A DNA stretch of 64,000 bases from Salegentibacter_A chungangensis (GCF_042678405.1 NZ_JBHTLI010000001.1:2274568-2338567); one strand, 5' to 3'; positions 1 through 9,215 are shown, numbered from the stretch's first letter. Numbers and translations: made by a program. The notes: generated by a model from the letters alone, not told the origin.

Positions 1-1
1 A

Positions 2-2278
2 AACAACTTCGAAAGGAATAAACTCTTTATAGATCAGGCTCCAACCGCCATTGCGATGTTCGATACTCAAATGAGATATCTTGCTGTATCCAATCGTTGG
101 TTAATGGAAAGCAATATCACGGAAAAGGAGATCATCGGAAAATCACATTATGAAATTAACCCCGACCTGCCTGAGAAATGGAAAGAGATTCATCGAAAAA
201 GCCTGAAGGGCAAAGTATTCAGAAAAGATGAAGATTATTTCAAAAGAGCTGATGGTTCAGAATTATGGGTGAATTGGGAAGTAAGGCCCTGGTACAAGGA
301 TGAAAATGAGATTGGCGGCCTTATCATGCATATAGCAGATGTAAGTAATCTCAAGAAGGCTGAAAAGCTGAACCGAGAAAGACAAAACTTCCTGGAGACC
401 ATTCTTTCCAATATTAACGTAGGTATCGTTTCCTGCGATGAAACCGGTCGGCTTACCCTTTTTAATGAAACCTTAAGAGAATGGCACGGATTGCCGGAAA
501 CCGATATTCCGCAAAGCCAGTTTTCCGAATATTACGGCCTCTATAAAACCGATGGCGTGACCAGGTTGAAGACCGATGAAATTCCGTTAATAAAGGCCCT
601 TCACTCGGGATATGTTCATAATGATGAAATGGTTATCAAGCCCAACAAGGGAGATATCAGGATAACAACGGTTACCGGATCGCAGTTAAGAGACGACTCC
701 GGAAAAATTTCTGGAGCCGTTGTGGCACTCCACGATATTACCGAAAGGAAAAAAGCTGAAGAACGGCTTCGTATTAGTGAAGCAGCCTTTAGAGGAAATT
801 TTGAGAATGCCGCCATTGGAATGGCTATTTTAAACGAAAAGGGCCAATGGCTGGAAGTGAACAAAAGTCTCTGCCAAATGACCGGTTATTCCGCAAAGGA
901 ATTGAAAAAACTCACTTTTCAGGACATAACTCACCCTGAGGACCTAGACGCGGATGTGGGCTTACTGGAAGAACTTCTTAGAGGAAAAAGGAATTATTAT
1001 CATATGGAAAAAAGATATTTCCATAAAGACGGCCACCTGATCTATGTGATACTTTCAGTTTCACTTGTTAAGGACGCAAACCACCAGCCTCTTTATTTCA
1101 TTTCACAAATAACTGATGTAACCCCCCGGAAAAAGGCTGAACAAAAATTAGAAGAGACCCTAGCAAAACTGGAATCCATTCTGGATGCCGGAACCCAGGT
1201 AAGCATTATAGCAACAGATAAAGAGGGGACCATCAATGCCTTTAATAAAGGTGCTGAAAACCTGTTGGGCTACTCCGCCGAAGAGGTGCTGCACAAAACA
1301 AAGCCAGTACAGTTCCATAGGGAGAGTGAAGTAAGAAAAGTAGCAAAGGCCCTTTCAAAAGAAACCGGGAAGCACGTAGAGGACTTCAAGGTCTTTTCAA
1401 ACCTGGCGGAAAGATACAGGCACGATACCCGGGAATGGACCTATATTCGTAAAGACGGAAGCAGTTTTCCTGTTCAGCTCACCATTAACCCTATAAAAGA
1501 TAAAAATGAAATTGTTGGTTACCTGGGGATTGCGGTAGACATTAGCAGGTTGAAGGCTGTGGAGACCGAAATCAAATCTTTACTTACCGTAACAAAAGAC
1601 CAGAATGAGAGGCTCAAGAATTTCGCCCATATCGTCTCTCATAATCTTAGATCCCACTCCGGAAACCTCGCAATGCTGCTTGACCTTTATGTTCAGGAAA
1701 ACCCTGAGGCTGAAAAGGATGAAATGATAATCCATTTAAAAACGGCTTCCCAGAACCTCAAGGAGACCATCGCACATCTCAATGAAGTTGTCCTTATGAA
1801 CACCTCGGTGTCTGACAACCTTGTAAATATTGACCTGAAAGACAGTATTGATCATACTGTAAAGAATGTTTCGGCCCTGGCTGAAGCTTCAGGAGTAACT
1901 ATTCAAAACAATGTAAAAGAGAATGTTTTCATTCTTGGGCTGCCGGCTTACCTGGATAGTATCCTTTTAAACTTCCTTACCAACGGGATCAAATACAGTT
2001 GCCCGGAAAGAAAGAGCTATGTTAAGTTAAGTACGGAAAATACCGGAAAACATATCATCCTTAAAATTGAGGATAACGGCCTGGGGATAGACCTCAGTAA
2101 GAATAGAAGAAAATTATTCGGAATGTATAAGACTTTCCACACTCATAAGGACTCCAGGGGAATAGGTCTTTTTATCACAAAGAACCAAATAGAAGCTATT
2201 GGCGGAAAGATAGAGGTGGAAAGTGAAAAAGGAACGGGTACCACCTTTAAAATTTACTTTAAGTATGTAAAAAATTGA
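2..2278 (+). CDS. Multi-PAS sensor histidine kinase, 5' end cut by window edge
   Basis: The reading frame is open from the first bases of the window. The codons before the first ATG (position 56) already encode a PAS domain (LFIDQAPTAIAMFD), so the true start lies upstream and the ATG at 56 is internal. Four PAS/PAC modules follow in order, at roughly codons 8-105, 115-235, 240-365 and 370-505. A dimerisation and phospho-acceptor helix reads NFAHIVSHNLRSH, with the likely phosphorylated His at 1640-1642. The C-terminal ATPase domain has an N box (NFLTNGIKYS), a G1 box (DNGLGIDL) and a GTGTTFKIYF end. No transmembrane segment is visible in this part, so it is probably a cytoplasmic sensor of unknown signal. 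The partner would be the receiver gene directly downstream, which is broken. Confidence 0.93.
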   Translation, partial: NNFERNKLFIDQAPTAIAMFDTQMRYLAVSNRWLMESNITEKEIIGKSHYEINPDLPEKWKEIHRKSLKGKVFRKDEDYFKRADGSELWVNWEVRPWYKDENEIGGLIMHIADVSNLKKAEKLNRERQNFLETILSNINVGIVSCDETGRLTLFNETLREWHGLPETDIPQSQFSEYYGLYKTDGVTRLKTDEIPLIKALHSGYVHNDEMVIKPNKGDIRITTVTGSQLRDDSGKISGAVVALHDITERKKAEERLRISEAAFRGNFENAAIGMAILNEKGQWLEVNKSLCQMTGYSAKELKKLTFQDITHPEDLDADVGLLEELLRGKRNYYHMEKRYFHKDGHLIYVILSVSLVKDANHQPLYFISQITDVTPRKKAEQKLEETLAKLESILDAGTQVSIIATDKEGTINAFNKGAENLLGYSAEEVLHKTKPVQFHRESEVRKVAKALSKETGKHVEDFKVFSNLAERYRHDTREWTYIRKDGSSFPVQLTINPIKDKNEIVGYLGIAVDISRLKAVETEIKSLLTVTKDQNERLKNFAHIVSHNLRSHSGNLAMLLDLYVQENPEAEKDEMIIHLKTASQNLKETIAHLNEVVLMNTSVSDNLVNIDLKDSIDHTVKNVSALAEASGVTIQNNVKENVFILGLPAYLDSILLNFLTNGIKYSCPERKSYVKLSTENTGKHIILKIEDNGLGIDLSKNRRKLFGMYKTFHTHKDSRGIGLFITKNQIEAIGGKIEVESEKGTGTTFKIYFKYVKN

Positions 2279-2654
2279 CCTGGCTTGTATTATTGATGAT
2301 GATCCGGTCTTTGTTTTTGGAGCAATAAGGATCAAACAATTAGGCAATATTTGCAATAGCTTTATGGTTTTCCACAACGGTGAACAGGTACTCAATATTC
2401 TGAACCCCATTTTGGCTGTCAACGCAATATTACCGGATTTCATAGTGCTGGATCTTAATATGTCGCTAATGGATGGCTGGGAGTTTCTGGATGAATTTGT
2501 AAAAATTCCTTCAAAAAAGAGATCGCCATCTATATGGCCACCTCTTCCATTGATAGGAGGATGTAACAAGGGCAAAATCCTGTAATCGTGTGAGCAATTA
2601 CCCCGTGAAACCTATTAGTCCTGAAGACTTAAGAAAACCCTTGAACTGATGTAG
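2265..2654 (+). pseudogene. Decayed single-domain response regulator
   Basis: Conceptual translation gives a CheY-like receiver: KIDLACIIDDDPVFVFGA (acidic pocket), then IVLDLNMSLMDGWEFLDEF with the phospho-acceptor Asp, then VSNYPVKPISPEDL with the conserved Lys-Pro. The frame is not intact. The expected ATG at 2265 overlaps the kinase end and is followed at once by TAA (2268-2270). One A is missing in the A run at 2513-2518, one G is missing near 2555-2560, and one A is missing in the A run at 2634-2637. With the three bases restored, the frame ends RKTLELM at a TAG (2652-2654). Sequencing error could explain homopolymer slips but not the in-frame stop at codon 2, so I call a pseudogene. 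The next 268 bases hold no gene I can see. Confidence 0.8.
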
Positions 2655-2922
2655 CCAGATCGAGGTTTCTTCCCTTTCTGTCAAACCTTCTTTAACCCTG
2701 TGGTTTTCTTCAGCTTCCTGAACAGGCCTGTCTTTATGAATAGGACCTGGCTGCTGCAGTAATTCAAAACAGCAGGCTTTATATTTTAACCTCTTTCTAA
2801 TATAATCTTTCAGGAGAAAGTAATATCTTAGAGTATTAATTCGCTAATATTCAACGATTAATAAGAGAATTCAAATTCCCGCCCCTTAGCAATTTTAAGA
2901 ATCTAACTATAAAATTTTTAAT

Positions 2923-3315
2923 ATGGAGTATTATTTCAGCACTACTGTAAAAGGGAAAACTTTTGATGAAGTTATAGACTTAGTAACTGCAGAGCTTAAA
3001 AAAGAGGGTTTTGGGGTGCTCACAGAAATTGATGTAAAAGACACTTTGAAAAAGAAAATTGATGTTGATTTTAAAAAATACAGGATCCTTGGAGCCTGTA
3101 ATCCGCATTTTGCATACAAAGCGCTTACTGCCGAAGATAAAATAGGTGTTTTTTTACCTTGCAATGTTGTGGTTGAAGAAGGTGATAACAACGAAATTGA
3201 AGTCTCTGCGGTAGATCCAATTGCTTCTATGTCGGCAGCCAGAAATGACAGCCTTGAGGATATCGCTAAAGAAGTGCAACAAAAACTTAAGTATGTAATT
3301 CAGCATTTAAACTGA
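2923..3315 (+). CDS. DUF302 family protein
   Basis: This 130-residue cytoplasmic protein matches the DUF302 family in length and pattern: an N-terminal strand-helix stretch around GKTFDEVIDLVTAELKKEGF, then YRILGACNPHFAYKAL, FLPCNVVV and a final helix. DUF302 proteins are small alpha/beta proteins of unknown biochemical role, often found near redox or metal-stress genes. It stands first in a same-strand run that continues to a P-type ATPase, two rhodaneses and OsmC. It has no signal peptide. The two Cys (GACN and LPCN) sit at family positions. The family call is confident, the function is unknown. Confidence 0.85.
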   Translation: MEYYFSTTVKGKTFDEVIDLVTAELKKEGFGVLTEIDVKDTLKKKIDVDFKKYRILGACNPHFAYKALTAEDKIGVFLPCNVVVEEGDNNEIEVSAVDPIASMSAARNDSLEDIAKEVQQKLKYVIQHLN

Positions 3316-3344
3316 TATTATTTAACCTAACAACCGATTAAATT

Positions 3345-3671
3345 ATGAATTCTCACGACCATCATAACTACGACACGGTTAGCGAAGCTATAACCGATCT
3401 TATGAGAAGGGGTTACGAAACCAATTTCTCTATAATTAAGGATAAAGAAACACTTAAGTGTGAAAAGACATCGGTAGAGATGGCTCCTGAAGAATTCGAG
3501 ATTGATGAAATCTATCGTTTTGAAGGAATGACTGATCCGGGCGACGAAATGATCGTCTATGCCATCGCTTCAAAGAAATACAAATTAAAGGGTGTTCTTG
3601 TTAATGCGTTCGGCACTTACAATGACGGCCGTACTTCAAGAATAGTTAAAAGACTCACCGAACATTTATAA
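3345..3671 (+). CDS. Conserved small Bacteroidota protein of unknown function
   Basis: This 108-residue soluble protein starts 29 bases after the DUF302 gene, so the two are probably co-transcribed. The N-terminus is His-rich (NSHDHHNYD). It is followed by a helix (TVSEAITDLMRRGYETNF) and strands ending in RTSRIVKRLTEHL. Relatives in Flavobacteria are often labelled phosphoribosylpyrophosphate synthetase in databases (from memory). It is about a third of that enzyme's length and shows no PRPP-binding motif, so that label should not be trusted. No function can be assigned. Confidence 0.75.
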   Translation: MNSHDHHNYDTVSEAITDLMRRGYETNFSIIKDKETLKCEKTSVEMAPEEFEIDEIYRFEGMTDPGDEMIVYAIASKKYKLKGVLVNAFGTYNDGRTSRIVKRLTEHL

Positions 3672-3745
3672 CTGCCCGGTTTCTTTAAGCCTGATCTAAT
3701 GCATAATTAACAGGAATATGTAACCCTTTTCTCCATTCCCCCGAG

Positions 3746-6253
3746 ATGCTAACCAATAACACGCAAATAAAAGGTTTAACCGAAGACCAGGTAACAACCT
3801 CGCGGGAAAAACACGGTTCCAACCAACTTCACTACAAGAAAGACAGCGGCCTGCTGAATATGCTCAAAAGCATAGTCGGGGAGCCAATGGTCATTTTATT
3901 ACTTATAACCTCGAGTATCTATTTTTTTACCGGAAACACAGGGGATGGAATCTTTTTAGCCTGTGCTATAATTTTTGTTGCAGCAATCTCCATATTCCAG
4001 GATTCCCGAAGCAGGCTGGCATTAAAGCGTTTAAGACAGTTCACCAAGCCTCTCTGTAAAGTTATCCGGAATGGAGAGACCCGGCAAATTAACAGCACCG
4101 ATGTTGTTGTTGGTGATTTCCTGATCATAGAAGAAGGCACTACCATAGCAGCCGACGGAACGATTATCCGCTCCAATGACTTTTCAGTAAACGAATCTAT
4201 ACTTACCGGGGAATCTTTTTCTGTTGAAAAAGATGCTAATAAAGGCAATAACCAGGTTTTTATGGGCACTATGGTTACCGGAGGCCTGGCAATAATTGAG
4301 GTGACAAAAACAGGAAACCAGACCGAATTAGGAAAGATAGGTAAAAGTCTGGAAGAAGTAGAAAAGGAGAAGACTCCGCTGCAGACGCAAATCAACAATT
4401 TTGTCAAGAAAATGGTTGTTGCAGGAGTTATTATTTTCTTAATCGTCTGGGGGCTGAACTACCTTAGATCCCAGGATATACTGGACAGCCTGCTAAAAGC
4501 GCTTACCCTGGCTATGAGTATTCTCCCGGAAGAGATACCGGTGGCCTTCGCAACCTTTATGGCTATGGGAGCCTGGAGACTGATGAAAACCGGGGTTGTT
4601 GTCAAACAAATGAAAACGGTAGAAGCCCTTGGGAGTGCCACGGTAATTTGCGCCGATAAGACCGGGACCATAACCGAAAACAGAATGAGCCTCGCCAAAA
4701 TCTATACTCCCCAGAATCATATAAAAGAACCTGAGGCAGAGCTAAATGAACAAGAGAAGGAGTTAATACGGGTGGCAATGTGGGCGAGTGAACCTATCCC
4801 CTTCGACCCTATGGAAGTTGCCTTGCATGAACAGTATGCAAAATTATATCCCCAAGATGAACGTCCATCTTTCAAAATGGTTCACGAGTACCCCCTTGGT
4901 GGTAAACCTCCAATGATGACGCATATTTTTGAAAATAAAAAAGGAGAGCGAATTATAGCCGCCAAAGGAGGCTCTGAAGCAATTCTAAATGTCTCTGCAC
5001 TATCTGAGAATAAAAAGGAAAATATCAGCAAAACCGTTTCTAAAATAGCCTCAGAAGGCTATCGGGTTCTTGGTGTGGGTTTATGCACAGATCATACAGG
5101 TGAATTCCCGAAAAAGCAGCAGGATTTTAAATTTAATTTCCTGGGACTGGTTGCCTTCTATGATCCGCCAAAAAAGAATATCTCCAAGGTCTTCAAAGAT
5201 TTCTATAATGCCGGGATCAAGGTGAAAATAATTACGGGAGACAATGCAAATACCACAAATGCCATAGCGAAACAGGTGAACTTCAAAGGTTATGAAAAAA
5301 GCATTTCAGGAGAAGAACTTATGCAGATCCCGGAGGCACAATTAAGCTCGAGGCTTAAGGACATACAGATATTCACAAGAATGTTCCCGGAGGCTAAATT
5401 AAAAGTGATCAATTCCCTTAAAAGAGCTCAGGAAGTGGTGGCAATGACCGGAGACGGTGTGAATGATGCTCCGGCCCTTAAAGCAGCACATATAGGCATA
5501 GCAATGGGCAAAAAAGGCAGTGAAATAGCAAAGCAGGCGGCCTCTCTTATACTTGTTGAAGATGATCTTGGGAAAATGGTAGATGCTGTGGCAATGGGCA
5601 GAAAGATCTACTCCAATTTAAAAAAGGCAATTCAGTATATAATTTCGATACACATCCCAATAATTCTCACGGTCTTTTTACCACTTATCCTCGGCTGGAA
5701 GTACCCGAACATCTTTTCACCCGTCCATATTATCTTCCTTGAATTAATTATGGGTCCCACCTGTTCCATTATATATGAAAACGAACCAATGGAGAAAAGC
5801 ACGATGAGCAGGAAGCCTCGTCCAATTAGCAATACTTTCTTTAACTGGCAGGAATTGGCCAATAGCATTATTCAGGGACTCACAATTACCGGCGGCACAT
5901 TACTGGTATACCGCTATGCCGTAGGTGAATCTTTTGATGAAACTAATACCCGAACTATGGTGTTCATCACACTAATTGCCGCGAATATTTTCCTTACCCT
6001 CATAAATCGTTCGTTCACTCATTCCATCTTCACAACTATACGCTACAGAAATCCGCTTGTACCCGTTATTATTGGAATTACCCTTATCCTCAGCACGCTG
6101 CTTTTGGTAGTACCCGATTTCAGGAACTTTTTCGGATTTTCTCCGCTTAATTCTTCTCAACTTGTGGTAAGCATTAGCGCAGGTTTCATTTCAACTTTCT
6201 GGTTTGAAATCCCAAAATTTATCCGAAGGAAAGCCAAATTAGCTGAAATGTAA
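3746..6253 (+). CDS. Cation-transporting P-type ATPase (Ca2+-ATPase-like)
   Basis: This 835-residue membrane pump has the full P-type signature. The actuator loop is TGES at residues 154-157, and an intramembrane PEEIP motif is at 261-265. The phosphorylated aspartate is D304 in DKTGT, and the hinge GDGVNDAP is near residue 570. Two transmembrane hairpins precede the phosphorylation domain and six segments follow it. The N-terminal LTEDQV...HGSNQL stretch is the cation ATPase N domain. PEEIP and the absence of CPC or N-terminal metal-binding Cys argue against a heavy-metal P1B pump and for a P2-like pump of Ca2+, Mn2+ or another cation. The substrate cannot be read from sequence. It sits between the DUF302 pair and the rhodanese genes on the same strand. 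Confidence 0.93.
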   Translation: MLTNNTQIKGLTEDQVTTSREKHGSNQLHYKKDSGLLNMLKSIVGEPMVILLLITSSIYFFTGNTGDGIFLACAIIFVAAISIFQDSRSRLALKRLRQFTKPLCKVIRNGETRQINSTDVVVGDFLIIEEGTTIAADGTIIRSNDFSVNESILTGESFSVEKDANKGNNQVFMGTMVTGGLAIIEVTKTGNQTELGKIGKSLEEVEKEKTPLQTQINNFVKKMVVAGVIIFLIVWGLNYLRSQDILDSLLKALTLAMSILPEEIPVAFATFMAMGAWRLMKTGVVVKQMKTVEALGSATVICADKTGTITENRMSLAKIYTPQNHIKEPEAELNEQEKELIRVAMWASEPIPFDPMEVALHEQYAKLYPQDERPSFKMVHEYPLGGKPPMMTHIFENKKGERIIAAKGGSEAILNVSALSENKKENISKTVSKIASEGYRVLGVGLCTDHTGEFPKKQQDFKFNFLGLVAFYDPPKKNISKVFKDFYNAGIKVKIITGDNANTTNAIAKQVNFKGYEKSISGEELMQIPEAQLSSRLKDIQIFTRMFPEAKLKVINSLKRAQEVVAMTGDGVNDAPALKAAHIGIAMGKKGSEIAKQAASLILVEDDLGKMVDAVAMGRKIYSNLKKAIQYIISIHIPIILTVFLPLILGWKYPNIFSPVHIIFLELIMGPTCSIIYENEPMEKSTMSRKPRPISNTFFNWQELANSIIQGLTITGGTLLVYRYAVGESFDETNTRTMVFITLIAANIFLTLINRSFTHSIFTTIRYRNPLVPVIIGITLILSTLLLVVPDFRNFFGFSPLNSSQLVVSISAGFISTFWFEIPKFIRRKAKLAEM

Positions 6254-6265
6254 CAATTGTCACTG

Positions 6266-6293
6266 TTTGAAAGCCAGGTATCTTATATTTTTG
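6266..6293 (+). promoter_or_regulatory. Candidate Bacteroidota promoter for rhodanese cluster
   Basis: TTTG at 6266-6269, a 16-base spacer and TATTTTTG at 6286-6293 resemble the Bacteroidota -33/-7 elements (TTTG and TAnnTTTG). The -7 box lies 25 bases before the ATG at 6319. The spacer is a little shorter than usual. Confidence 0.5.
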
Positions 6294-6318
6294 CCCTGTT
6301 AATTACTAGAGACGAGCT

Positions 6319-6600
6319 ATGAATATTGAAAAATTGATAAAAGAAGAGAATGCAAGTATCGTTGACGTAAGGACTCCACAGGAATTTAGCGGAGGTCACG
6401 TGAGCGGTTCGGTAAATATTCCTTTACAGGAATTACAAAACAGAATTGATGATTTAAAGCAGATGAAGTCGCCATTGATACTTTGTTGTGCTTCTGGAAA
6501 TAGAAGCGGAATGGCAGCTCAAATGCTCAGCAACCAGGGACTGGAATGCTATAACGGCGGATCCTGGATGGATGTTAATTATTATCAATCTCAAAATTAG
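6319..6600 (+). CDS. Rhodanese-like sulfurtransferase, single domain
   Basis: This 93-residue protein is one rhodanese domain. It has IVDVRTPQEFSGGHVSGSVNIP at the N-terminus (the CH2A-like motif around Asp-Val-Arg) and the active-site loop CCASGNRS with the catalytic Cys. Such proteins move sulfane sulfur as a Cys persulfide. There is no signal peptide, so it is cytoplasmic. It is followed after four bases by a second rhodanese, then a small membrane protein and OsmC. That arrangement suggests a sulfur or peroxide detoxification unit. The natural sulfur donor and acceptor are unknown. Confidence 0.9.
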   Translation: MNIEKLIKEENASIVDVRTPQEFSGGHVSGSVNIPLQELQNRIDDLKQMKSPLILCCASGNRSGMAAQMLSNQGLECYNGGSWMDVNYYQSQN

Positions 6601-6604
6601 AAAT

Positions 6605-6919
6605 ATGTTAGATAAACTCAAGCAAATGTTCGGACTGGAAAGTGTGGATTATGCTGAACTAAAAAAAGAAGGAGCGGTTATCGTGGATGTTCGCAGTAAA
6701 GGGGAATATGCAGGAGGCCATATAAAATCATCGATTAATATTCCGGTAAATAACCTGAATAATAACCTGGGAAAACTAAAGAATAAAGACAAGCCGGTTA
6801 TTACCTGTTGTGCCTCCGGAATGAGAAGCGCTTCGGCCAAGGCCATTCTTAAATCCAATGGTTATACCAGGGTTTATAATGGTGGTTCCTGGCAAAGTCT
6901 TCAGAATAAAATACAATAA
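6605..6919 (+). CDS. Rhodanese-like sulfurtransferase, second copy
   Basis: This 104-residue rhodanese starts at the ATG at 6605, four bases after the upstream rhodanese stops. Longer in-frame starts would overlap that gene and add an unrelated tail. The domain shows VIVDVRSKGEYAGGHIKSS and the active-site loop CCASGMRS, with YNGGSW near the end. The adjacent copy ends in the same YNGGSW pattern, so the pair looks like an old tandem duplication. The stop TAA overlaps the next ATG by one base (TAATG), a sign of translational coupling to the small membrane protein. Confidence 0.9.
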   Translation: MLDKLKQMFGLESVDYAELKKEGAVIVDVRSKGEYAGGHIKSSINIPVNNLNNNLGKLKNKDKPVITCCASGMRSASAKAILKSNGYTRVYNGGSWQSLQNKIQ

Positions 6920-7122
6920 TGAAAAACAGACTTCTTAAAGGTTGGACCATACAACGATCCCTGTTCCTTATAATGGGGATCCTGGTCATATTTCAATCGG
7001 CTGATGCCGGGCAATGGCTTGGGCTGCTTTTAGGAGGCTATATTGCGTTTATGGGTTTGTTTGCGTTTGGTTGTGCTGGTGGAGGGTGTAGCATCCCGAA
7101 TAAAAAAGAAACTGATTTTTAA
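6919..7122 (+). CDS. Small two-helix membrane protein, DUF2892/YgaP-like
   Basis: This 67-residue protein has two hydrophobic segments (SLFLIMGILVIFQSA and WLGLLLGGYIAFMGLFAFG) and a Cys-Gly-rich end, FGCAGGGCSI. Its size and coupling to rhodaneses recall the DUF2892 membrane part of YgaP, where a rhodanese domain and this membrane module are fused. Here they would be separate polypeptides encoded in one operon. Its start overlaps the rhodanese stop. The family assignment is tentative. The CxxxxC pair could be redox- or sulfur-active, which is my inference. Confidence 0.7.
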   Translation: MKNRLLKGWTIQRSLFLIMGILVIFQSADAGQWLGLLLGGYIAFMGLFAFGCAGGGCSIPNKKETDF

Positions 7123-7142
7123 TTCATATAATTTTATGCCTT

Positions 7143-7589
7143 ATGACAGCCTTTAAATATAATGTAGGTCTTAACTGGGTTGCAGACCGAAAAGGTGAAC
7201 TTCACTCCACAGAACTGAATGACAAAATTGAAGTAGCAACTCCTCCTGAATTTCCGGGAGGCATTGAAAACATCTGGTCTCCGGAACATCTTTTCACAGC
7301 GTCTGTGGTAAGTTGTTTTATGACCACTTTTCTTGCAATTGCTGAAAACTCGAAACTAAAATTCAAGCATTTCAGCTGTGATTCAGAAGGAATTCTGGAT
7401 AAAGCCGATGGGAAATTTAAAATGACAGAGGTCATTCTGAAGCCCAAGTTGCTCATACTAATGGAAGAAGACAGGGAAAAGGCCTTAAAAGTACTGGATA
7501 AAGCTGAAAGAGCCTGCCTGATCACCAATTCTATCAGTTCTGAAGTAAAAATGAATCCGGATGTTCAGGTGCTTCTACCGGTGAATTAA
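7143..7589 (+). CDS. OsmC/Ohr family peroxide-stress protein
   Basis: This 148-residue protein has the OsmC fold pattern: an N-terminal strand (NVGLNWVADRKGEL), GIENIWSPEHLFTAS and a central helix with the first redox Cys (SVVSCFMTTFLAIAEN). The second Cys lies in a later helix (AERACLITNSIS). Members reduce organic peroxides with these two Cys. It closes the rhodanese run and is followed by a clear terminator, so it is probably the last gene of that transcript. A redox role alongside persulfide-handling rhodaneses fits the context. Confidence 0.9.
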   Translation: MTAFKYNVGLNWVADRKGELHSTELNDKIEVATPPEFPGGIENIWSPEHLFTASVVSCFMTTFLAIAENSKLKFKHFSCDSEGILDKADGKFKMTEVILKPKLLILMEEDREKALKVLDKAERACLITNSISSEVKMNPDVQVLLPVN

Positions 7590-7627
7590 ATAATTGACAT
7601 TGTTTTTTCATAATTTGGTTACGTAAA

Positions 7628-7658
7628 GGCTGGGATTAGTGGTTTCCCGGCCTTTTTT
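7628..7658 (+). terminator. Rho-independent terminator after osmC-like gene
   Basis: GGCTGGGA at 7628-7635 pairs with TCCCGGCC at 7645-7652 (one G-T pair) and is followed by six T. Confidence 0.85.
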
Positions 7659-7667
7659 ATAAGGCAC

Positions 7668-9215
7668 CTATTGCTTCGAATCCTTTAGATCCTTATAGAA
7701 AAAGCCATACTCAAGCACCGTACGCATACGCTCCCTTTGATCGTAAGTAAAATTAGTACGGCCCGAAATATAGTCCATAAAATTATCGCGCCCATCCCCT
7801 ACCTTATTATCTGAACAGGCTTGTTCTCTATAATCCTTTGTATAAGAATAAGTGTCAGCACAATAATCGGTAGTCGCACATTTATCTATTGAAAAAGGAT
7901 GGAAAAGACCAAAAGTATGACCAATCTCGTGAATTACTACGGTACTGGTTTCCCTGATAGCCTGTTCATAGTCTATAACACAGGGTGCCACGCTCTGTAT
8001 TGAAGATTCCGCAGCAGCTCCCAGAGAATTAATTCCTTCCAGCACATTTGGTTCTACTATAAACGGATAATAAGCAAAGCCACCTGCACCAATATTATCC
8101 TGAAGCGGAACTATATAGAGATTATAATATTTTTTTCGGTCCCAGTTGAAGGCGTTACCTATGCTCTCCATCTCGTCATAACCAAACTGCCTGTCATTTG
8201 GAATATCATCTTCATTTAAAAATAAGGCCGCTACTGCATTAAATTCCCCGTCATTCACCGGTTTCTGAAATATACCTCTGCCCTGTCTCATCCTGCTCTG
8301 TGAACCAATATCATAAGCTGCTCCATTTATTCTGTCTATCCCGGGTTCGGGAAGCAGACTCCCATTTTCATCTAAAGTGGCAAGCCTGAACCTGATAAAG
8401 GTATCAACCGCATTTGCATTTTGAGAGTTGAGTTGATTGGAAAAACCCATATTAAGTTTTTCCAGCATAGAAATTATATTACTGGCGCTTAGGTTAGAGC
8501 CTGAACCAACTGGTTCCCCAAAATGAACAATATGGAACACCACTGGAATGGAGATCTCCTCATAATCCCTTTCGGGGCGGGCTTCTATCTCTATTATATT
8601 AGATCTTAAGTGATCTACCGTCACCATTAAGTTATACTTCCCGCTTACATTTGTCCTGAACTCCTGGCTGCCGTAATTAACATCATTGGCAAGTATCCTG
8701 TAATTAACATCCCTAACTTCATCTCCGTTTTCATCATAAAAGTTGATCTTGAGATTCGAAGCCGAAGTGCCGTTGGCAATAATAAGCCGGTTATCAACCT
8801 CCAGGCTAACCCAGGAAACCAAGGCGTTTTGAGGATCTATGACATTAACCGTTATGTGGTTGGATTTCAGCTCGTCTACAGTTGCAAAAAAAATATACTC
8901 CCCGGTTTGGGTTGTGGAAAAGGAATTGGATTCAGCTAATTCATTATTTACATAAAGTTCATAATCTACATCAGGAATTGGATTGCTCTCTACGTCAAAA
9001 GCTTCCACCTCAAAAGTCACCTCATCAATTCCGTCGGCAGCTAAGGTAGTGGTAGAAGATGTTAACCTGATACTTGCAGGTGACGGTCTTTCGTCTTCCT
9101 CTTTAGAACAGGAAAAGGCCATTAGTAGTATCACCAAAAGGAAGGAAATTCTGATGAAAATTTCAGATATTAGAATAGCCCCGGGAGTTCCCGGTGAGTT
9201 AAAGAACCTTCTCAT
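7668..9215 (-). CDS. Secreted M43-type zinc metalloprotease lipoprotein with Ig-like repeats
   Basis: The 515-residue protein starts with a lipoprotein signal (hydrophobic IRISFLLVILLMAF followed by lipobox Cys in FSCSKEE). The N-terminus before it is long, so the true start may be a rarer codon further in. Two Ig-like repeats follow (residues about 50-240), each ending in a D(E/H)L(K/R)SN motif. The C-terminal half holds the zinc site HEIGHTFGLFH near residue 428 and a Met-turn (NFMDYISG), the signature of M43 (pappalysin/cytophagalysin) metzincins. It probably acts at the cell surface as a protease. It has its own palindrome just upstream and a convergent terminator just downstream. Confidence 0.85.
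   Translation of the reverse strand: MRRFFNSPGTPGAILISEIFIRISFLLVILLMAFSCSKEEDERPSPASIRLTSSTTTLAADGIDEVTFEVEAFDVESNPIPDVDYELYVNNELAESNSFSTTQTGEYIFFATVDELKSNHITVNVIDPQNALVSWVSLEVDNRLIIANGTSASNLKINFYDENGDEVRDVNYRILANDVNYGSQEFRTNVSGKYNLMVTVDHLRSNIIEIEARPERDYEEISIPVVFHIVHFGEPVGSGSNLSASNIISMLEKLNMGFSNQLNSQNANAVDTFIRFRLATLDENGSLLPEPGIDRINGAAYDIGSQSRMRQGRGIFQKPVNDGEFNAVAALFLNEDDIPNDRQFGYDEMESIGNAFNWDRKKYYNLYIVPLQDNIGAGGFAYYPFIVEPNVLEGINSLGAAAESSIQSVAPCVIDYEQAIRETSTVVIHEIGHTFGLFHPFSIDKCATTDYCADTYSYTKDYREQACSDNKVGDGRDNFMDYISGRTNFTYDQRERMRTVLEYGFFYKDLKDSKQ

Noticed and set aside
2364..2585. Short open frame of 73 codons read as an intact small protein
   Set aside because: It is the middle of a receiver domain whose start and end lie in other frames, so it is part of a pseudogene.
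2655..2922. Possible small gene between pseudogene and DUF302 gene
   Set aside because: No open frame with a recognisable product or start was found on either strand.
3345..3671. Phosphoribosylpyrophosphate synthetase
   Set aside because: The protein is far too short and lacks the PRPP-binding motif. The common database label appears to be an error.
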